DNA of 64,000 nucleotides, taken from positions 18,539 to 82,538 of the forward strand of contig NZ_CCAE010000020.1 in the NCBI RefSeq assembly GCF_000723405.1. The letters are read 5' to 3'. The notes beneath the pieces are model-generated. The model had not been told where the DNA came from, searched no databases, and worked only from the letters and a program-made list of their open reading frames with translations. Made by a program: the position numbers and the translations under genes. The stretch comes from Hydrogenophaga intermedia (lineage in GTDB: Bacteria; Pseudomonadota; Gammaproteobacteria; Burkholderiales; Burkholderiaceae_C). This document shows positions 54,241-61,897 of the stretch, in pieces. Within the stretch, counting starts at the first letter, position 1. The number at the start of each line of letters is the position of its first letter.

Positions 54241-54300
54241 TTCCCCCTGAGAGGGGGACGGCGCCTGCGGCCCGGCAAAGCCGGTTCCGCGGCGCCCTCG
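54241..54300. repeat. Dispersed hairpin repeat, copy A
   Basis: After the TRAP gene stop: GGCGCC (54260-54265), TGCGG, the hairpin CCGGCAAAGCCGG, then CCGC and GGCGCC (54291-54296), preceded by CCCCCTGAGAGGGGG (54243-54257). The outer stem is GGCGCC/GGCGCC here but GATGCC/GGCATC in copy B at 61856-61892, a two-base-pair compensated change. It is a short palindromic (REP-like) element placed at a gene end. Confidence 0.75.
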
Positions 54301-54303
54301 AAG

Positions 54304-54330
54304 GAAGGCGGCCACTCGGCCGCCTTCTTT
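54304..54330 (+). terminator. Intrinsic terminator after the orphan TRAP binding protein
   Basis: A 10-bp stem GAAGGCGGCC/GGCCGCCTTC (54304-54313 with 54318-54327), 4-base loop, then TTT. It also touches the stop codon of the convergent MetE-like gene, so it may serve both directions. Confidence 0.7.
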
Positions 54331-55450
54331 ACTTCCAGACCTCGCGCGCGGTTTCCACCACCAGAGCGAGCTTCTTCCGCTGGTCCTCCACCGCGATGTT
54401 GTTGCCGTGCACGGTGCTGGAGAACCCGCACTGCGGCGACAGGCACAACTGCTCCAGCGGCGCGTACTTGGCGGCCTCGTCGATGCGGCGCTTGAGGTCG
54501 TCCTTGCTTTCGAGCTGGCCGAACTTGGTGGTCACCAGGCCCAGCACCACGGTCTTGCCGGGCTTGAGGAAGCGCAGCGGACGGAAGTCGCCCGAGCGGT
54601 CGTCGTCGTACTCCATGAAGTAGGCGTCGAGGTTCATCTCGGTGAGCAGGGCCTCGGCCACGGGCTCGTAGTTGCCGGCAGCGGCGTGCGTGCTCTTGAA
54701 GTTGCCGCGGCACAGGTGCATGGCCAGGGTCATGCCCTTCGGCTTCTTCGCCACCACCTTGTTGATGAAGGCGGCGTAGCGGTGCGGCAGTTCATTGGGG
54801 TCATCGCCGCGCTGGCGGGCGGCCTCGCGCATCTTCTCGTCGCACAGGTAGGCCATGTTCGTGTCGTCCATCTGCACGTAGGTGCAGCCGGCGTCGGCCA
54901 GGCTCTGCAGCTCGTCCGCGTAGGCCTGGGCCACGTCGTCGTAGAACACCGGGTCCAGCTCGGGGTAGGCGTCCTTGCTGATGCCCGCGCGCCCGCCGCG
55001 AAAGTGCAGCATGGTGGGGGAGGGGATGGTCACCTTGGGCGTGAGGCCTGGCTGGCCCAGCGCCTTCACCTGCGCCTGCAGGTACTGGAAGTCGGCGAGC
55101 TGGATGTTCTTCGCGTGGCGCACCTTGTCGATCACGCGGATCACCGGTGGGGCCAGCTCTTCGGTGCCATCGGGTTTCCTGATGGTGACCGGGATGTCGG
55201 TCTTCACGCCGCCGAGTTGTTCCAGGAAGTCGATGTGGAAGTAGGTGCGGCGGAACTCCCCGTCGGTGATGGACTGCAGGCCCACGTCGGCCTGGAACTT
55301 CACGATCTCGGTGATCGCGCGGTCTTCGACGTCGCGCAGTTGCGCGGCCGTGATCTCGCCCTTGGCCTTCTGCTCGCGCGCCTGCAGCAGGTAGGCGGGG
55401 CGCAGGAAGCTGCCGACGTGGTCGGCGCGGAAGGGGGGATTGAGGCTCAT
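54329..55450 (-). CDS. MetE-like (cobalamin-independent methionine synthase II family) methyltransferase
   Basis: 373 residues, equivalent to the C-terminal catalytic barrel of MetE only. Zinc ligands appear as His and Cys in 'LAMHLCRGNFKS', Glu in 'AYFMEYDDDRSGDF' and Cys in 'LSLSPQCGFSST'-like sequence near the end. 'LADAGCTYVQMDDTNMAYL' is the folate/thiol-site strand. Short MetE relatives move methyl groups to thiols from varied donors. It lies divergent to the vanillate-demethylase-like oxygenase, so a link to methyl groups from methoxyaromatics is possible but unproven. ATG at 55450, with GGAG upstream. Confidence 0.83.
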   Translation of the reverse strand: MSLNPPFRADHVGSFLRPAYLLQAREQKAKGEITAAQLRDVEDRAITEIVKFQADVGLQSITDGEFRRTYFHIDFLEQLGGVKTDIPVTIRKPDGTEELAPPVIRVIDKVRHAKNIQLADFQYLQAQVKALGQPGLTPKVTIPSPTMLHFRGGRAGISKDAYPELDPVFYDDVAQAYADELQSLADAGCTYVQMDDTNMAYLCDEKMREAARQRGDDPNELPHRYAAFINKVVAKKPKGMTLAMHLCRGNFKSTHAAAGNYEPVAEALLTEMNLDAYFMEYDDDRSGDFRPLRFLKPGKTVVLGLVTTKFGQLESKDDLKRRIDEAAKYAPLEQLCLSPQCGFSSTVHGNNIAVEDQRKKLALVVETAREVWK

Positions 55451-55523
55451 GTTCTTGTCTCCGGAGGGTTGGGAAATGGACGGCGCCGACGGTAGCCGAA
55501 GCCCCGCCGGATGGCAACACACC

Positions 55524-55604
55524 TGAATTCATTGAATACATGAATCGCCGAATCCGACTGCACTTGAAGGATTTCATTGGGAAAAATTCGGTTTATGTAT
55601 ACAT
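55524..55604. promoter_or_regulatory. Divergent promoter region with GntR/FCD-type operator sites
   Basis: The 163 bases between the MetE-like gene and the oxygenase contain the perfect palindrome ATGTATACAT (55595-55604), ten bases before the oxygenase ATG, and an imperfect repeat ATTCATTGAATACATGAAT near 55525-55543. FCD-class GntR regulators such as VanR bind TGTATACA-like sites. The regulator encoded downstream is the likely binder. The region is markedly AT-rich relative to its surroundings. Confidence 0.55.
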
Positions 55605-55613
55605 TGCGTATCC

Positions 55614-56714
55614 ATGAACACCGCGCCCAACCACTTTCCGCTGAACGCCTGGTACGCCGCCGCCTACGACGTGGAGGTGGGCCGCAGCCTGCTGGCGCGC
55701 ACGGTCTGCAACCAGAAGCTGGTGCTGTACCGCCAGACCGATGGCCGACTGGCCGCGCTGGAGGACGCCTGCTGGCACCGCCTGCTGCCCTTGTCCCTGG
55801 GCCGGCTGGAGGGCGATGAGGTGGTCTGCGGCTACCACGGCCTGGTCTACAACGCCGAAGGCCGCTGCACCCACATGCCCAGCCAGGAAACCATCAACCC
55901 GGCGGCCTGCGTGCGGCGCTTCCCGGTGGCGGAGAAGCACCGCTTCGTCTGGATCTGGCCGGGCGACCCGGCGCTGGCGGACGAAGCGCTCATTCCCGAC
56001 CTGCACTGGAACCACGACCCCGAGTGGGCGGGCGACGGCAAGATGATCCGCGTGAAGTGCGACTACCGCCTGGTGGTGGACAACCTGATGGACCTGACGC
56101 ACGAGACCTTCGTGCACGGCAGCAGCATCGGCAACCGCGCGGTGGCCGAGGCGCCTTTCGTGGCCACGCACGGCGAGCGCACCGCCACCGTCACGCGCTG
56201 GATGGAGAACATCGAGGCACCGCCGTTCTGGGCCGGGCAGATCCGGCAAGCGCGCGGCTACACGGGGCCGGTGGACCGCTGGCAGATCATCCGGTTCGAG
56301 GCGCCGTGCACAGTGGCCATCGACGTGGGCGTGGCGCCCACCGGCACGGGCGCGCTTCCCCGCGATGGAGGCGACCGCAGCCACGGCGTCAACGGCATGG
56401 TGCTCAACACCATCACGCCGGAGACGGACAACACCTGCCTCTACTTCTGGGCCTTCGCGCGCAACTACTGCCTGGGCGAGCAGCGCCTGACGCACCAGTT
56501 GCGCGAGGGCGTTGCCGGCATCTTCCGCGAGGACGAGCTGGTGCTCGAGGCGCAGCAGAAGGCCATCGAGGAACACCCGGACCACCGGTTCTACAACCTC
56601 AACATCGACGCGGGCGCGATGTGGGCGAGGCGGCTCATTGACCGCATGGTGGAGGCGGAACGCGGCACGCCGGGCGCTGGCTCCAGCGTCATTCCCATCC
56701 GCCGCGCGGGCTGA
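55614..56714 (+). CDS. vanA: Rieske aromatic oxygenase, vanillate O-demethylase-like (VanA)
   Basis: 366 residues. Rieske [2Fe-2S] ligands are Cys53-x-His55 ('DACWHRLLP') and Cys72-x2-His75 ('[10 protein letters not shown]'). The mononuclear iron site is in '[18 protein letters not shown]'. The C-terminus ('[11 protein letters not shown]') is typical of VanA. It oxidatively removes a methyl group from methoxylated aromatic acids such as vanillate, giving formaldehyde and a phenol, with electrons from the reductase encoded two genes downstream. The substrate may be another methoxy or related aromatic. Regulator and reductase genes follow within a few bases. Confidence 0.87.
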   Translation: MNTAPNHFPLNAWYAAAYDVEVGRSLLARTVCNQKLVLYRQTDGRLAALEDACWHRLLPLSLGRLEGDEVVCGYHGLVYNAEGRCTHMPSQETINPAACVRRFPVAEKHRFVWIWPGDPALADEALIPDLHWNHDPEWAGDGKMIRVKCDYRLVVDNLMDLTHETFVHGSSIGNRAVAEAPFVATHGERTATVTRWMENIEAPPFWAGQIRQARGYTGPVDRWQIIRFEAPCTVAIDVGVAPTGTGALPRDGGDRSHGVNGMVLNTITPETDNTCLYFWAFARNYCLGEQRLTHQLREGVAGIFREDELVLEAQQKAIEEHPDHRFYNLNIDAGAMWARRLIDRMVEAERGTPGAGSSVIPIRRAG

Positions 56715-56718
56715 CACC

Positions 56719-57477
56719 ATGGCCACCCACAACGCCATGGCCGACGCTGCCCCCGAGAGCGCCCAGGTCCGCGCCCTGCTGCAGTTGCGCGAGCTCATCC
56801 TCTCCGGTGAACTCCCCGGCGGCTCGCGCATCGCCGAACTCAACATCGTCGAGCGCCTGGGTGTGTCGCGCACACCGGTGCGCGCCGCGCTGCAGCGCCT
56901 GGAGCAGGAAGGCCTGCTGCGCGCCTTGCCCGGTGGCGGCCACGTGGTGCAGACCTTCACCGAGCGCGACATTGCCGACGCGATCGAGCTGCGCGGCACG
57001 CTGGAAGGCCTGCTGGCGCGCCTGGCCGCCGAGCGCGGTGCGCCGGCCGCCGTGCTCACCGAAGCGCGCGGCGTGCTCGAACGCATCGACGCCGTGCTGG
57101 CCGCGCCCACGCTGGACGCCGAGGCCTTCTCCGACTACGTGGCGCTCAACAGCCGCCTGCACGAGTTGCTGGCCGAAATGGCCGACAGCCCCACGGTGGA
57201 GCGGCAACTGGAGCGCGTGTGCGCGCTGCCCTTCGCCTCGCCCTCGGGCTTCGTGCTGGCCGAGGCCGGCTCGCGCGAGGCGCGCGACATGCTCGTGGTG
57301 GCGCAGGACCAGCACCGCCAGGTGCTCGACGCCATCGAACGCCGCGAGGGCGCGCGCGCCGAGGCCATCCTGCGCGAGCACTCGCGCCTGGCCCAGCGCA
57401 ACCTGCGCGCCGTGCTCGCCGGCCATGCCGACAGCGCCGTCCACGCTCCCGCCCTCAGGCTCATCCGCCGACGTTGA
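56719..57477 (+). CDS. vanR: GntR-family (FCD) transcriptional regulator, VanR-like
   Basis: 252 residues. The N-terminal winged helix '[20 protein letters not shown]' with '[20 protein letters not shown]' and 'ALPGGGHVV' is followed by an all-helical FCD ligand domain with metal-binding His candidates in '[11 protein letters not shown]', 'QDQHRQVL' and 'LREHSRLA'. It probably represses the oxygenase and reductase genes until an aromatic acid binds. It lies between them, four bases after the oxygenase gene and seven before the reductase, so it would autoregulate. Symbol is by context and family. Confidence 0.83.
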   Translation: MATHNAMADAAPESAQVRALLQLRELILSGELPGGSRIAELNIVERLGVSRTPVRAALQRLEQEGLLRALPGGGHVVQTFTERDIADAIELRGTLEGLLARLAAERGAPAAVLTEARGVLERIDAVLAAPTLDAEAFSDYVALNSRLHELLAEMADSPTVERQLERVCALPFASPSGFVLAEAGSREARDMLVVAQDQHRQVLDAIERREGARAEAILREHSRLAQRNLRAVLAGHADSAVHAPALRLIRRR

Positions 57478-57484
57478 TCCCATC

Positions 57485-58483
57485 ATGAAAAGCAACCCGC
57501 TCTGGCAGACCGCGCGCGTGGCCGCGCTGCGCGACCTCACCCCCACCGTGCGCGAGTTCCTGCTGCAGCCGCTGGACGGCGCGGCCATCGCCTGGCCGCC
57601 GGGCGCGCACCTGCAGGTGCGTGTGCCGGTGGCGGGCCGTGAGCAGACCCGCTCCTACTCGCTCGTGGGCCAGCCGGCCGACACGCCCGGCGCCTACCGC
57701 ATCGCCGTCAAGCGCCTCGACCAGGGGCGTGGCGGCTCGCTGGCGATGTGGTCGCTGGCCGAGGGCGACACCCTGTCGGTGAGCGCGCCGCAGAACCACT
57801 TCCCGCTCGAGATCGACGCGCCCACGAGCCTGCTCGTGGCCGGCGGCATCGGCATCACGCCGATGGTGTCCATGGCCCAGGCCCTGGCGCGGCGCGGCCG
57901 CGCGGTGCGCCTGCTCTACGCCGCGCGCAACGCCGACGAACTGGCCTACGCGCAGCGCCTGCGCGACACCCTGGGCGATGGCCTGGTGCTGGCGGTGTCG
58001 GGGCAGGGCGAACGGCTGGATCTGGCGGGCGAGATTGCCGCGCTGCCGGCCGGTGCGCCGTGCTACGTGTGCGGGCCCACCGGCCTGCTCGGGGCGGCCC
58101 GGGCGCTGTGGGCGCAGGCAGGCCGCCCCGCCAGCGGCCTGCGCTTCGAAACCTTCGGCAGCGGCGGGCAGCGGCCCACGCAGGCCTTCGCCGTGGCCGT
58201 GCCCCGGCATGGGGCATCGCTGACGGTGTCCGCCGGTGAATCCCTGCTCGACGCACTGGAGGCCGCCGGCATCGAGGTGATGAGCGACTGCAAACGTGGC
58301 GAATGCGGCCTGTGCGCCATGGATGTGCTGTCCGTCGAGGGCGAAATCGACCACCGCGACGTGTTCCTGAGCGAGCACGAGAAGCAGGGCAACCAGCGCA
58401 TCTGCGCCTGCGTCTCGCGCGTGGTGGGGCGCATCACCCTGGACAGCGCCTGGCGCCCCGAGACCGAGGCCTTGGCCCGGTGA
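57485..58483 (+). CDS. vanB: Vanillate demethylase-type reductase (PDR/VanB family)
   Basis: 332 residues. Flavin domain with 'QTRSYSLVGQPAD', NAD(P)H domain with 'LLVAGGIGITPMVSMAQAL' and 'CYVCGPTGLLGAA', and a C-terminal plant-type [2Fe-2S] ferredoxin domain with ligands in 'SDCKRGECGLCAMD' plus a fourth Cys near 'RICACVSR'. It passes electrons from NADH to the Rieske oxygenase encoded at 55614. Length and domain order match VanB. A long inverted repeat begins at its stop codon. Confidence 0.9.
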   Translation: MKSNPLWQTARVAALRDLTPTVREFLLQPLDGAAIAWPPGAHLQVRVPVAGREQTRSYSLVGQPADTPGAYRIAVKRLDQGRGGSLAMWSLAEGDTLSVSAPQNHFPLEIDAPTSLLVAGGIGITPMVSMAQALARRGRAVRLLYAARNADELAYAQRLRDTLGDGLVLAVSGQGERLDLAGEIAALPAGAPCYVCGPTGLLGAARALWAQAGRPASGLRFETFGSGGQRPTQAFAVAVPRHGASLTVSAGESLLDALEAAGIEVMSDCKRGECGLCAMDVLSVEGEIDHRDVFLSEHEKQGNQRICACVSRVVGRITLDSAWRPETEALAR

Positions 58484-58663
58484 CAAACCCGGGAAGGTGT
58501 GAGTGAGCCCGTCATGACCGCTCATCCCGCCCAAAGGCGCCCACTCGGCGTTGCAAATGCTCGCCGTAGCCCGAGCTACGGCTGCGCTTTGCGCCTTGAT
58601 TGGGCGCCTTTGGGCGGTCTGCTCGGTCACGCCGGGCTCACTCACACCTTCCGAGGGTTGTCA
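58481..58663. repeat. 183-bp long imperfect palindrome
   Basis: The first part of the 338-base gap after the reductase folds into one rod. Perfect 19-bp arms (58492-58510 with 58634-58652) continue outward with a few mismatches to the vanB TGA stop at 58481. Inside, CCGCCCAAAGGCGCCCA pairs with TGGGCGCCTTTGGGCGG, and the tip is CCGTAGC-CCGA-GCTACGG. No coding gene is seen. It may be a folded-back element or a strong transcription barrier. The rest (58664-58821) holds a small hairpin at 58694-58709 and presumably the promoter of the next gene. Confidence 0.8.
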
Positions 58664-58821
58664 CTGGTTTCATAACATAACGGCATAGCTGAAAGTCCGC
58701 CATCGGACTGGCTGCTGGCCAAAGCCGCATGCACAGTGTGGGTGTTCAGTTCCCGTCACACGCCCGTGCCAATGAGCACCCCCGAACAAGAGGGCCGGGC
58801 ACAACCCGATCGGAGACATCG

Positions 58822-59859
58822 ATGAAACTCTTGAAGCGACGCACCGCGATGGCGGTGCTGGGCGCGGTGGCCGCGGCCACGATGGCGGGCAACGCCATGG
58901 CGCAGACGGTCACGCTGCGGCTGCACCAGATGCTGCCGCCGCAGGCCACCATCCCGGCGCGTGCCCTCACGCCCTGGGCGCAGAAGGTGGAAGCCGAATC
59001 GGGTGGCCGCATCAAGGTGCAGCTTTTCCACGCCATGCAACTGGGCGGCGCGCCGCCGCAACTGTTCGATCAGGCCAGGGACGGCGTCGTCGACTTCACC
59101 TGGACGGTGCTGGGCTACACCCCCGGCCGCTTCCCCAAGACGGAAGTCTTCGAACTGCCTTTCATGAGCGGCAGCGCCGAGGCCTCCTCGCGCGCCATCC
59201 AGGAATACGTCGAGAAGTTCGCCGCCGACGAGTTCAAGGACGTCAAGCTCATCGCCGTGCACACCCACGGGCCGGGCCTCTTTCACACCAAGGCGCCCGT
59301 CACCGGCCTGGAAAGCCTGCGCGGCATGAAGATCCGCGGCGGCTCGCGCATCATCAACAACATGCTCACCAAGCTGGGCGCCACGCCCGTGGGCATGCCG
59401 GTGCCGGCCGTCACCGAGGCGCTGTCCAAGGGCGTCATCGACGGCACCACCATTCCCTGGGAAGTGACGCCCGCGCTGAAGGTGAGCGAACTGGTGAAGA
59501 ACCACACCACCTTCGCCGGCAAGGAAGGCCTGTACACCCAGACCTTCGCCTTCTCCATGAACAAGGCCGCTTACGAGAAGCTGCCGGCCGACCTGAAGGC
59601 CATCATCGACAAGAACTCGGGCGTCGAGACCGCCGCCATGTTCGGCCGCGCCATGGACGATGGCGACAAGGCCGGGCGCGCCATTGCCGAGAAGGCGGGC
59701 AACAACATCGTGGCGCTGGACGTGCAGGAAACGCAACGCTGGCGGCGCACCGCCGCGGCGGTGGAGACCGACTGGGTCAATGAAGTCAAGGGCAAGAACA
59801 TCGACGGTGCGAAGCTGGCCGCTGAGGCCCGCGCATTGATCGCCAAGCACAGCAAGTGA
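58822..59859 (+). CDS. TRAP transporter solute-binding protein (DctP family), permease-linked copy
   Basis: 345 residues, signal peptide ending 'NAMAQ'. It has the same length as and is very similar to the protein at 53181-54218: shared 'LPPQATIPARA', 'LRGMKIRGGSRIINNMLTKL' with the carboxylate-binding Arg, and 'LPADLKAIIDKNSGVETAAM'. It binds an organic acid, plausibly the aromatic substrate of the neighbouring demethylase. CGGAG precedes the ATG at 58822. A terminator lies between it and the permease genes, which should make the binding protein more abundant than the permease. Confidence 0.92.
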   Translation: MKLLKRRTAMAVLGAVAAATMAGNAMAQTVTLRLHQMLPPQATIPARALTPWAQKVEAESGGRIKVQLFHAMQLGGAPPQLFDQARDGVVDFTWTVLGYTPGRFPKTEVFELPFMSGSAEASSRAIQEYVEKFAADEFKDVKLIAVHTHGPGLFHTKAPVTGLESLRGMKIRGGSRIINNMLTKLGATPVGMPVPAVTEALSKGVIDGTTIPWEVTPALKVSELVKNHTTFAGKEGLYTQTFAFSMNKAAYEKLPADLKAIIDKNSGVETAAMFGRAMDDGDKAGRAIAEKAGNNIVALDVQETQRWRRTAAAVETDWVNEVKGKNIDGAKLAAEARALIAKHSK

Positions 59860-59879
59860 TCCGGCCCAGGGGGGCCGAC

Positions 59880-59908
59880 GGCCGTCCTCGAGAGAGGGCG
59901 GCCTTTTT
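59880..59908 (+). terminator. Intrinsic terminator between TRAP binding protein and permease genes
   Basis: Stem GGCCGTCCTC/GAGGGCGGCC (59880-59889 with 59894-59903, one G-T pair), GAGA loop, then TTTTT (59904-59908). Partial read-through would give unequal binding-protein and permease levels. Confidence 0.82.
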
Positions 59909-59977
59909 GTTGAGGGGTGTGCTTGTCCGATGTTGGATAATCGCCCGTCTCAGTTTCTCTCGCAGAAAGGCATTCGC

Positions 59978-60496
59978 ATGATTGCATTCGTCTACCGGCT
60001 GTCCCAATGGGCGGCCATCATCGGCGGGCTGGCCCTCGTGGCCCTCACGCTGATGATCGTGGCCAGCGTGAGCGGCCGCGCCATGCTCAACCTCGGCCTG
60101 GGCCCCGTGCCCGGCGACTTCGAACTCGTCGAGGTCGGCACCGCCATCGCCGTGTTCTTCTTCCTGCCCTGGACCTACCTCAAGGGTGGTCACGCCACGG
60201 TGGACCTGCTCTACATGCACCTGCCCACGTGGGCGCAGAAGGGCATCGTGCTGGTGTCCGACGTGGTCATGCTGATCGTGTGGCTGATGCTCACCTGGAA
60301 GCTCTACGAGGGCATGGTCGAGAAGAAGGAGTACTTCGAGACCACCTTCATCCTGCAGATGCCGATCTGGTGGGCCTACGCGGCCTGCCTGGTGGGCGCG
60401 GTGATCGGTTGCCTCGCCTACATCGCCAAGACGGCCACGATGTTTGGCCTGGGCAAGGAGCCCGAGGGCTGGACCACCGAAGCGGGAGCGCACTGA
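59978..60496 (+). CDS. TRAP transporter small permease subunit (DctQ type)
   Basis: 172 residues with four transmembrane helices: 'LSQWAAIIGGLALVALTLMI', a helix containing 'AVFFFLPWTYLKGGH', 'VVMLIVWLMLTWKLY' and 'YAACLVGAVIGCLAYI'. DctQ subunits pair with DctM in the sodium-driven TRAP permease. The ATG at 59978 has AGAAAGG eight bases upstream and begins the first helix; the upstream in-frame start at 59930 is less likely. It overlaps the large subunit gene by one base (TGATG). Confidence 0.88.
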   Translation: MIAFVYRLSQWAAIIGGLALVALTLMIVASVSGRAMLNLGLGPVPGDFELVEVGTAIAVFFFLPWTYLKGGHATVDLLYMHLPTWAQKGIVLVSDVVMLIVWLMLTWKLYEGMVEKKEYFETTFILQMPIWWAYAACLVGAVIGCLAYIAKTATMFGLGKEPEGWTTEAGAH

Positions 60497-61806
60497 TGTC
60501 CGGTATCGAACTCGCCGCCTGGTCCTTCCCCATCCTGTTGCTGCTCATCTTCGTGCGCGTGCCCATCGGGCTCGCCATGCTGGTCTGCGGCCTCGTGGGC
60601 GCCTGGTTGATCTACGGCACCGCCGACCCGATCCTCAACCAGATGAAGCAGCTGACCTATAGCACCTTCTCCAACTACAACCTCTCGGTCATTCCGCTGT
60701 TCCTGTTGATGGGGCAGTTCGCCGCGCTCGGCGGGCTGTCGCGCGCGCTGTTCAAGGCGGCCGAGGCCTGGATCGGCCACCGCAAGGGCGGCGTGGCGAT
60801 GGCGGCCGTGGGCGCCTGCGCCGGCTTCGGCGCCATCTGCGGTTCCTCGCTGGCGACCGCGGCCACCATGGGCCAGGTGGCCCTGCCCGAACTCAAGCGC
60901 GCGGGCTACGCGGGCGGCATTTCCACCGCCACGCTGGCCGCCGGCGGCACGCTGGGCATCCTGATCCCGCCCTCGGTGGTGCTGGTGATCTACGCCATCC
61001 TCACCGAGCAGAACATCGCCAAGCTGTTCCTGGCCGCCTTCGTGCCGGGCGTGCTGGCGGCCATCGGCTACGTCATCGTCATCGCCATCTACGCGCGCGT
61101 TCGCCCGAAGGAAATGGGCACCATGCCGCCCGTGCCCATGGCCGAGCGCTGGAAGGCCACCATCAAGGTCTGGCCCGTGCTCACCATCTTCCTGGTGGTG
61201 GTTGGCGGCATCTACCTCGGCATCTTCACGCCCACCGAGGGCGCGGCCGTGGGCGCCTTCGGCACCGGCGTGGCGGCCTGGGCGGCCGGCGGCCTGAACC
61301 GCAAGACCCTGGCCGGCGCCGTGCTGGGCACCGCCGTGGCCACCGGCATGATCTTCATGATCGTGCTCGGCGCGGGTGTCTACAACACCTTCCTGGCCCT
61401 GTCGCAACTGCCGCAAGAGGCCGCAACGATGGTGGCCGGTTCGGGCCTGAGCCCGACGGTCGTGCTCATCGCCATCCTGGTCATCTACGTCATCCTGGGC
61501 TGCTTCATGGACTCGCTGTCCATGATCCTGCTGACCATTCCGGTGTTCTTCCCGGTGGTGACGGCGCTGGACTTCGGCATGTCGCCCGAGCACTTCGCCA
61601 TCTGGTTCGGCATCCTGGTGCTGATCGTGGTCGAGGTGGGCCTGATCACGCCGCCCGTGGGCATGAACCTCTTCGTCATCAACAGCATGGCCAAGGACGT
61701 GCCCATCCTGGCCACCTACCGTGGCGTGCTGCCCTTCGTGCTGAGCGACTTCGTGCGCACCGCCATCCTGGTGGCGTTCCCGGTGATCGTCACATTCGTG
61801 TTGTAG
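60496..61806 (+). CDS. TRAP transporter large permease subunit (DctM type)
   Basis: 436 residues, about twelve hydrophobic segments. Typical DctM features are 'FVRVPIGLAMLVCGLVGAWL', 'IPLFLLMGQFAALGGLSRAL', 'GFGAICGSSLATAATMGQVA', 'AAGGTLGILIPPSVVLVIYA' and 'VEVGLITPPVGMNLFVINS'. It is the transport channel, moving organic acids inward with sodium. Substrate is set by the binding proteins at 53181 and/or 58822. The start overlaps the DctQ-type stop by one base. Confidence 0.93.
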   Translation: MSGIELAAWSFPILLLLIFVRVPIGLAMLVCGLVGAWLIYGTADPILNQMKQLTYSTFSNYNLSVIPLFLLMGQFAALGGLSRALFKAAEAWIGHRKGGVAMAAVGACAGFGAICGSSLATAATMGQVALPELKRAGYAGGISTATLAAGGTLGILIPPSVVLVIYAILTEQNIAKLFLAAFVPGVLAAIGYVIVIAIYARVRPKEMGTMPPVPMAERWKATIKVWPVLTIFLVVVGGIYLGIFTPTEGAAVGAFGTGVAAWAAGGLNRKTLAGAVLGTAVATGMIFMIVLGAGVYNTFLALSQLPQEAATMVAGSGLSPTVVLIAILVIYVILGCFMDSLSMILLTIPVFFPVVTALDFGMSPEHFAIWFGILVLIVVEVGLITPPVGMNLFVINSMAKDVPILATYRGVLPFVLSDFVRTAILVAFPVIVTFVL

Positions 61807-61844
61807 CGAGATGAGACCACCCCCGCCGCGCTTCGCGCGACCCA

Positions 61845-61892
61845 CTCAAGGGGGCGATGCCTGCGGCCCGGCAAAGCCGGTACCGCGGCATC
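61845..61892. repeat. Dispersed hairpin repeat, copy B
   Basis: Between the TRAP permease and the Bug gene: GATGCC (61856-61861), TGCGGCCCGGCAAAGCCGG, TACCGC, GGCATC (61887-61892). It is the same element as copy A at 54241-54300, with compensated stem changes. It also follows a transporter gene stop. Confidence 0.75.
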
Positions 61893-61897
61893 TCTGG

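Noticed and set aside
61811..61897. N-terminal extension of the Bug protein from 61811
   Set aside because: It would translate the dispersed hairpin repeat; the signal peptide begins at the ATG at 61898.
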